DNA from: Tieghemiomyces parasiticus
Lineage: Eukaryota; Kickxellomycota; Dimargaritomycetes; Dimargaritales; Dimargaritaceae
DNA: 64,000 nucleotides
Assembly (NCBI GenBank): GCA_027575765.1
Contig: JANBPT010000014.1
Span: 62,001-126,000, forward strand
Reading direction: 5' to 3'
Shown here: piece by piece, positions 59,308 through 64,000 of the stretch
Layout of the letters: every line of letters starts with the position of its first letter
Numbering within the stretch: position 1 is the first letter of the stretch
The notes under the pieces: model-generated
Seen by the model: the letters and a program-made list of their open reading frames with translations, nothing else
Databases searched by the model: none
What the model was told of the DNA's origin: nothing
Made by a program: the position numbers and the translations under genes

Positions 59308-60243
59308 ATGGGCAACCGGCAAGCTAAGGAGGAGCCTTTGGTATTCCAGGGTAGCGATGTCTCGATCGATGTAAGTCCTAGCATTCCCGGAAGACCAGGC
59401 CCGTACCTCTTCCCTTCATTGGGGATAGAACCTTGCTCGTTCGCCCACATGAAAGTATTGGCCGGGTAACGAAGGTCAGCCATTAACCCTCAATATACCA
59501 TCTCTTTCGCATATGTCTCATTCTGGTACTCCGTCCCCTCCACTCCTCCTTTACTTCAGTTGTCTCCTGATCTCGTTCACCACCTGCAGACCTCGAGCCA
59601 GCGGGTAAGTTGACCAGTTAGAATGGGCAGACCGACTTCATTCGATCCTCAGGAATGCCGGAGCGTCTAAACGCTGTTGTATCTGGCCAAGCAATCCCCC
59701 TTTTTTTTCCTATCCGAATTTAACCGCAATTTGTATCCCCACTTCCCACCTTCCCTACCTGTTCCCTCCTCCCCATCTCCCTTTCGACCCTATCATTAGG
59801 AGCGCTTCCAACAGACTAAGACCGAATCTAGTGCCAAGGAGGACCAGTTGCCCATCGACCCGGCGCAATTTGATGCCCTGGTAAACAAGCGTGTCGAGCA
59901 GGAGCTGCACCGCCTCTTTGCTGAACATCCGGAACTTTCCCGGGCTGGCTCCGACCCGCATCGTGCGCTGCTCGACGCGGCCAAGCCAGGTAGCTCCACC
60001 GCGCAAGCGGCGGGTCACCACAGCACCGAAGCCATCGCCCAGGACCTCCGGTCGTCCATCGAAAAGTACAACGGTGGTGTGACCAGCGTCAAGGTGCCTG
60101 AGTCAGTCGCCCGGGCGCAGAAGGAGGTCGTGGAGTGCTACCGCGACCACCAGGGTCGGCCGTTGGATTGCTGGGCGCAGGTGGAGGCGTTCAAGAATAG
60201 CGTACGTCAGACCCAGGCGGATCACTGGAAGGAGGCCTTGTAA
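59308..60243 (+). CDS. MIC19: MIC19, CHCH-domain subunit of the MICOS complex
   Basis: A predicted 173-aa protein of the mitochondrial inner-membrane organising system, which shapes crista junctions. Exons are 59308-59370, 59590-59604 (15 nt) and 59800-60243; all introns are phase 0 with GTAAGT donors and CTGCAG or CATTAG acceptors. The spliced start MGNRQAKEEPLVFQGSDVSI has the N-terminal MG-N of a myristoylation site, as in other Mic19 proteins. The middle (PAQFDALVNKRVEQELHRLF) is helical. The C terminus carries the Mic19-type CHCH half: KEVVECYRDHQGRPLDCWAQ then VEAFKNSVRQTQ, with the two cysteines in CX10C spacing and the conserved G-R-x-L-D-C-W. The micro-exon encodes TSSQR. If it were skipped the frame would still hold, so its use needs transcript proof. 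AATAAA follows at 60356. Confidence 0.85.
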
Positions 60244-60355
60244 TCCCCCTCCCCACCGTGGATCGTCTTGGAAGGGAAGAAATGAGGGCGCTATCTAGTC
60301 GGGTTGACACTCCAGACGGATCATTTAGTCCCGGCTTGTAGACTCGGTAGCTCCA

Positions 60356-60361
60356 AATAAA
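60356..60361 (+). terminator. Possible polyadenylation signal for MIC19
   Basis: AATAAA lies 113 bp after the MIC19 stop codon. Confidence 0.4.
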
Positions 60362-61182
60362 AGTCTTTTAAACAGCTCATGACATGTGGATATTTGCTTT
60401 TCCTTCTACAGCAAAAGTGTGCTGGTTAAGACTGGCAGGTTTCGTAGTACATGCTAGCATAGGCGCGAAGGCCGGACCGTACGGCATGCTTAATTGTGGC
60501 CTCTGCTGGGGCAATGATAACAAGCGGGCATGGATAAACAGTTATAATCGGGAGGTTAGAAATCGGCCCCAGAGTTGTGTTGTCGGGCCAGTTTCTTCAA
60601 AAGAAGGTTTCAAACGTTCATGGCCCGTCGACCCTTCTCATTAGAACGTATGTTTACGGTTATCGTCATGCTTCGTTAGGCGTTGTGATACAAGTGGTAT
60701 TGGTAAAAGGCGGCAGGTGCCAGAAATACCCCGCATTGGGGTACGTGGCCCACAATCCTGCAGGGAGCAACAGAAAAGGGCCGTTGCTGCGGACGATGGG
60801 GGATGAGGGGAGTGGATAGGCAGGCGAGGAAATGTAGGTGCATCGACACTATTGGTAGCCTCTCATTTCTAATAGCAGGGTGTTGGAGGCGACAGGGTGA
60901 GTTCGCTGCCCTTTTACTCTTACTGGGATTGGGCCATGCACCATGGTTACACTTTGTAAGCCGAACCTTCCAAATCGACCCTTAGTTAGGTATAACGGCC
61001 GTCGGGTGTAACCCAGGTGAGCTCCTCTGGTCTATCTTTTTCAACTCATGGGGGGCGGGAACCGCACAGCGTGCCGATGCGGTCATCAGTGTCTAACCGG
61101 CCCAGGCGGGGCTGACGAGAAAAGGGGTAACAGAATACCAGACGATTTGGCAGGTTGGCCTTTCAATTAGTTGGAAAGGGGG

Positions 61183-61192
61183 TATATAAAAA
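61183..61192 (+). promoter_or_regulatory. TATA box of small secreted-protein gene
   Basis: TATATAAAAA lies 174 bp upstream of the ATG at 61366, followed by a C/T-rich leader typical of fungal transcripts. Confidence 0.5.
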
Positions 61193-61365
61193 GGCATAAT
61201 GTCTGCCCATTCTTCTATCAACTTATCAACTTACCAGTCTTCTACACGCCCTTCAACCTCCTGGCCTACTTTCACATCGATCTCCAATTTTGTCTCCTCT
61301 TGATCATTTTGCTTGACCTGCTTGCCTTACGACCTCAAATCTCCAACATCGCCATCATTGTCACC

Positions 61366-61647
61366 ATGCGTGTCTCCGCCCTCATTACCTTCGTTTTCCT
61401 GCTCGGCACCTCCGCGCTCGCTGCCCCGATGACGCCCCTCGAATCCCGGTCGCGTCACTTGATCAATAAGATTAAAGACGTACTTAGCTTCAGCTCAGCC
61501 GGGGAACTCCCGACAACTGACAAACTTAGCAAGCGCCAGAAGTTTCACAAGCTCATGCATCCTAACCCACGCCACGAGGAGCAAAGCGCCGCCAACATGG
61601 ACAAGGAAGAAAATTACTACTACCCCAAGACCCCTTACACCACTTAA
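61366..61647 (+). CDS. Small secreted protein, 93 aa, with a Lys-Arg processing site
   Basis: The ATG at 61366 (context TCACCATGC) opens a clear signal peptide, MRVSALITFVFLLGTSALA, with expected cleavage before APMTPLES. The rest is hydrophilic and cysteine-free: an amphipathic stretch SRHLINKIKDVLSFSS, then DKLSKR at 52-57, a Kex2-type dibasic site, followed by QKFHKLMHPNPRHEEQ and the tyrosine-rich end ENYYYPKTPYTT. The frame is open back to 61171 but only from a TTG, and the TATA box at 61183 argues for the later ATG. It could be a precursor of a secreted peptide (for example a signalling or wall-associated peptide), but no family is recognised and function is unknown. Confidence 0.7.
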   Translation: MRVSALITFVFLLGTSALAAPMTPLESRSRHLINKIKDVLSFSSAGELPTTDKLSKRQKFHKLMHPNPRHEEQSAANMDKEENYYYPKTPYTT

Positions 61648-61865
61648 GAGGAAGCAGGGCTGATTGTAAAGTGTCACCGCTTCGACCAGATGTAAATCTA
61701 CCTTTCCCCCCCCCGGATTGTCTCGTTGTTGTAACGTACCGCCTGGTGCTTGAGTGGAAACCTAAACGTATCGCGCTGGCTTTTCTACAAGCCAAATTTC
61801 AACGACTTATTTCGACATTTCCAAGACAGTATCATATTTCTCTTAACCTAACATAAAATTGTGTA

Positions 61866-62162
61866 ATGTATTTATTACTAGCCTTGGCACCAGCCCTCAT
61901 TATTTGCATAGAAGGTAGTACAGTATACCGAAGACTATTCGGATGGGAACGACAGCTCCGGCTGCCGAGCTACGTGTACCAAGTTCACGACGATCTTAAT
62001 AAACACCTATTGTTAACTGGTTGCGGCCACACCGCCCCCTTGCTGCTGGCATGTCATCCCGCACCAAGGTTTAATGTCGGGCTAGAAATGCAGCAATACA
62101 AGGAAGAGACAACGGTCACTGAAGTCAAGGTACCTGGGGCCATGTTGATATTGGAAAGCTGA
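61866..62162 (+). CDS. Doubtful ORF, 98 aa, with hydrophobic N terminus
   Basis: The ATG at 61866 opens MYLLLALAPALIICIEGSTV, which looks like a signal or anchor segment; the frame ends VPGAMLILES before TGA. Codon choice is more A/T-rich than in the convincing genes and no family is recognised. It lies in the downstream region of the preceding secreted-protein gene and may be chance. Confidence 0.2.
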   Translation: MYLLLALAPALIICIEGSTVYRRLFGWERQLRLPSYVYQVHDDLNKHLLLTGCGHTAPLLLACHPAPRFNVGLEMQQYKEETTVTEVKVPGAMLILES

Positions 62163-62375
62163 CGATGAGTCGTATGGCGAATCCAGCCACTTGGTAGAAA
62201 CTACGCCAGGCCGCAGGGGGGCGGGTACAACCTAGATGGAAGATCAGGGCGAGTGAGCGGCCCAGGTGAATTTAAAACTGTCATTTTACCCAAAACCCTA
62301 CCAGTTGGATCCGCTAGCTCTGCCGTGGTAGCTCAAGTCGGCTAGTTACCCCTGGGTTATGGGGAATAGGGAGCC

Positions 62376-62648
62376 TTAACGACGTCGCCGAGTGAGAAGG
62401 GGGAGTGTAATATCGGATTGGCGACCGACACATCCGCCGTCGCTCGTGGCAGAGAGGTCGGTGCCGCCAAGGCACTCGTCATTATCGACTTGGTTAGTGT
62501 CGTACTGATACCAGGGCCGGTCGGTCTGTTGCCATCCCAGGTGTTGGGGCTGGTAGCCAGGGTTAGTAGGCTGTTGGGAGACAGGTGAAGCAAGCACCGC
62601 GGCCACAGCCATGGCAGCGATGGAGAATGTAGTGACGGAGAGGTGCAT
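62376..62648 (-). CDS. Small secreted protein, 90 aa, with a poly-Arg end
   Basis: The ATG at 62648 opens a typical signal peptide, MHLSVTTFSIAAMAVAAVLA, cleaved before SPVSQQPTN. The mature part is Gln/Pro/Tyr-rich (PGYQPQHLGWQQTDRPWYQY), then contains the only two cysteines in DECLGGTDLSATSDGGCVG, which could form one disulfide loop. It ends PLLTRRRR, an unusual basic tail for a secreted protein; a missed 3' intron is a possible explanation. A TATA box sits about 90 bp upstream. No family is recognised. Confidence 0.6.
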   Translation of the reverse strand: MHLSVTTFSIAAMAVAAVLASPVSQQPTNPGYQPQHLGWQQTDRPWYQYDTNQVDNDECLGGTDLSATSDGGCVGRQSDITLPLLTRRRR

Positions 62649-62736
62649 TGTCGAGAGAGGATTACAAAAGGTAACCAGGTGGGTGTGACGGGTGTAGGGT
62701 GCATGGGAGAGGCAAGACCAGGGCCCGCTGCGCCGG

Positions 62737-62743
62737 CTTTATA
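62737..62743 (-). promoter_or_regulatory. TATA box of the 90-aa secreted-protein gene
   Basis: The minus strand reads TATAAAG 89 bp upstream of the ATG at 62648. Confidence 0.5.
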
Positions 62744-63225
62744 GGTGGAATGGAGGTACATAGTATTAGCTGGAGGGTTGGGTCCTTTCGCGCTCACTTT
62801 GTAGCCCAAGTATGGTTGACTGGAGGGTGATCTTTCCGCGTTGTTCAAGGGAAGGCTAGGTAATAGAGCGGCCGCTGACTGTTGACGTTCTATTTAGAAG
62901 ACAGCACTGTGATACGCAACGTGTTCTCATGGGTCGAATTCCTTCTCACGATGTAGGATAACCTCTTAGACGGGGGGCTCCGCTTTAGATTATGCAGATG
63001 GCAATTAGTTATCCCTAATGAGGACCGGTTAAATAGGCGGTTGCATGTTTGTACCTCTACCCCGGCTTAGGTCCCTGGCCACAACAGATGACCACCGTCA
63101 CATATTCATTATTATTGGCCTTGGTACTCCACCTTAAGTTGCTAAGCGGAGGTTGAGATTCCAGCCAGCCTGGAGACACTACATCCACCAGGCGTCAGTA
63201 GTATACTTTTTTTTCATCCCAATAG

Positions 63226-63309
63226 GGTGACGGCAGCGGTAACAGTAACGCCATTACCGGCTTTGCGCTGGCCCTAGCAATGATGGGTATTGCCGCTTTA
63301 ACAGCCTAA
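63226..63309 (+). CDS. Orphan terminal exon encoding a GPI-anchor signal
   Basis: After a T-rich tract and a CCCAATAG acceptor the frame reads GDGSGNSNAITGFALALAMM then GIAALTA before TAA. Small residues (G, S, N) followed by a hydrophobic uncharged tail ending at the stop codon are the hallmark of a GPI-addition signal, as at the end of the Ecm33-like gene here. I found no convincing upstream exon in the 580 bp to the left, so this is either the last exon of an unassembled gene or a leftover of one. Confidence 0.4.
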   Translation, partial: GDGSGNSNAITGFALALAMMGIAALTA

Positions 63310-63433
63310 GCTAGCGTCAAGACCAGTATTGATATACCATTCAAGCTCTGCTTGGCCTACCTATATGCTTTATTACGAATAACTACGTTGGCCCAATTGG
63401 TCTCATGTGCGAGGCATTGACACATCCAAAAAC

Positions 63434-64000
63434 TTAATTCTTGACCACTTTACGCGTGGAGGAGCGCGTTTTCCGCGGGGTCTCCGCCGCGGCGGCCTCG
63501 GCCTTGCGCTTGGCAACCGTTCGGGCGGCGGCGACGGCGGTGGTAGCCTTACGCTGGGTAGAGGCCAGGGTCGTCTTGGTGGTAGCCGCAGGTAGCCGGG
63601 AGGTACGCTTGGCCGCAGGCTTGTGGGCCTCGGGCTCCTCCTCGTCCACTACGGGCTCCGCAGCGACGGGTTCAGCCACTGGTACCTTCTTGGCCTTCGC
63701 TGGGGTCTTGGGCTTGACCTCGGGTTCAGCTACCGGCGCCTTCTTGGCCTTCGCTGGGGTCTTGGGCTTGACCTCGGGTTCAGCTACCGGCGCCTTCTTG
63801 GCCTTCGCCGGGGTCTTGGGCTTGACCTCGGGTTCAGCTACCGGTACCTTCTTGGCCTTCGCTGGGGTCTTGAGTTTGGCCTCGGATTCAGCTACCGGTG
63901 CCTTCTTGGCCTTCGCCGGGGTCTTGGGCTTGGCCTCGGGCTCCATAACGACGGGCTTGACTGCTGGGACCTCCTCAGGCTTGATAGGAGCCTCGGCCTC
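63434..64000 (-). CDS. Histone-H1-like lysine/alanine/proline-rich repeat protein, C-terminal part
   Basis: The frame is open from the right edge to a TAA at 63434-63436, giving 188 visible residues; the N terminus lies outside, and the internal methionine at 63946 need not be the start. Five tandem units of 18 aa carry KPKTPAKAKKAPVAEPEV, ending in A or V alternately; each holds TPAK, the S/T-P-x-K motif of histone H1 tails. After these come acidic VVDEEEPEAHK and a basic end (KRTSRLPAATT, VAKRKAEAAA, TPRKTRSSTRKVVKN). It is very probably a chromatin protein of the H1 or nucleolar kind. Whether a winged-helix H1 globular domain lies upstream cannot be seen. Confidence 0.7.
   Translation of the reverse strand, partial: EAEAPIKPEEVPAVKPVVMEPEAKPKTPAKAKKAPVAESEAKLKTPAKAKKVPVAEPEVKPKTPAKAKKAPVAEPEVKPKTPAKAKKAPVAEPEVKPKTPAKAKKVPVAEPVAAEPVVDEEEPEAHKPAAKRTSRLPAATTKTTLASTQRKATTAVAAARTVAKRKAEAAAAETPRKTRSSTRKVVKN
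63654..63946 (-). repeat. 54-bp coding minisatellite within the H1-like gene
   Basis: About five tandem 54-bp units encoding 18-aa repeats with the core TPAKAKK. The middle units are nearly identical at the nucleotide level, suggesting recent unit exchange; the outer ones have diverged (for example SEAKLKT). Confidence 0.85.

Larger units (their letters stand above)
60244..61365. other. Spacer between MIC19 and a small secreted-protein gene
   Basis: It contains the MIC19 polyadenylation-like signal, an 86-codon ATG frame at 60384-60644 without recognisable family (MWIFAFPSTAKVCWLRL...), and the promoter of the next gene. The 86-codon frame uses more A/T at third positions than the real genes, so I leave it unannotated. 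Confidence 0.4.
62649..63433. other. Spacer between the 90-aa secreted gene and the H1-like gene
   Basis: It contains the promoter of the minus-strand secreted gene and, at 63226-63309 on the plus strand, an exon that looks like a GPI-anchor signal. No other feature is seen. Confidence 0.45.

Noticed and set aside
60384..60644. 86-codon ATG frame downstream of MIC19
   Set aside because: Codon use differs from the convincing genes, no family similarity, and it lies just past the MIC19 polyadenylation-like signal.
1..64000. CRISPR arrays, rRNA genes, bacterial operons or phage genes
   Set aside because: No regularly spaced direct repeats, no rRNA-like sequence and no prokaryotic gene layout were seen; all recognised genes are eukaryotic.

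Overview
The window is nuclear DNA of a fungus, most likely a non-Dikarya (early-diverging) lineage. The evidence is a set of fungal or opisthokont eukaryotic genes (HAP5/NF-YC, mitochondrial GatB/PET112, MIC19, VPS45, FMP27, importin-beta-3, an Ecm33-like GPI protein), spliceosomal introns of about 130-275 bp with GTAAGT-type donors, GC-rich third codon positions, and sparse genes separated by long spacers. The exact lineage is inference; nothing here fixes it below that level.

Left part (1-12.5 kb), all genes on the minus strand: the N-terminal ~790 codons of importin-beta-3 (PSE1/KAP121/IPO5), running off the left edge; a tRNA-Glu(CTC) with two diverged LTR-like repeats just upstream of it; a short Ecm33-like GPI-anchored wall protein; and a four-finger C2H2 transcription factor with a long Pro/Gly/Ser-rich tail. 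About 16 kb (12.4-28.5 kb) follows with no gene I can assemble, only isolated exon-like pieces and splice-donor matches.

Middle (28.5-43.1 kb): a 12.2-kb single-exon gene for an FMP27/BLTP2-type bridge-like lipid transfer protein (4,082 aa, plus strand), convergent with the three-exon VPS45 gene (minus).

Right part (47-64 kb): an unrecognised 372-aa protein, a Pho85-type cyclin, HAP5, PET112 (two exons), MIC19 (three exons, one of 15 nt), two small secreted-protein genes, an orphan GPI-signal exon, and the 3' part of a histone-H1-like repeat protein running off the right edge.

The genes do not form an operon-like unit. Several products act in mitochondria (PET112, MIC19) or in membrane trafficking and lipid transfer (VPS45, FMP27), but this looks like ordinary scattered fungal gene order. 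All exon structures were read by eye from splice signals and family similarity and lack transcript support.
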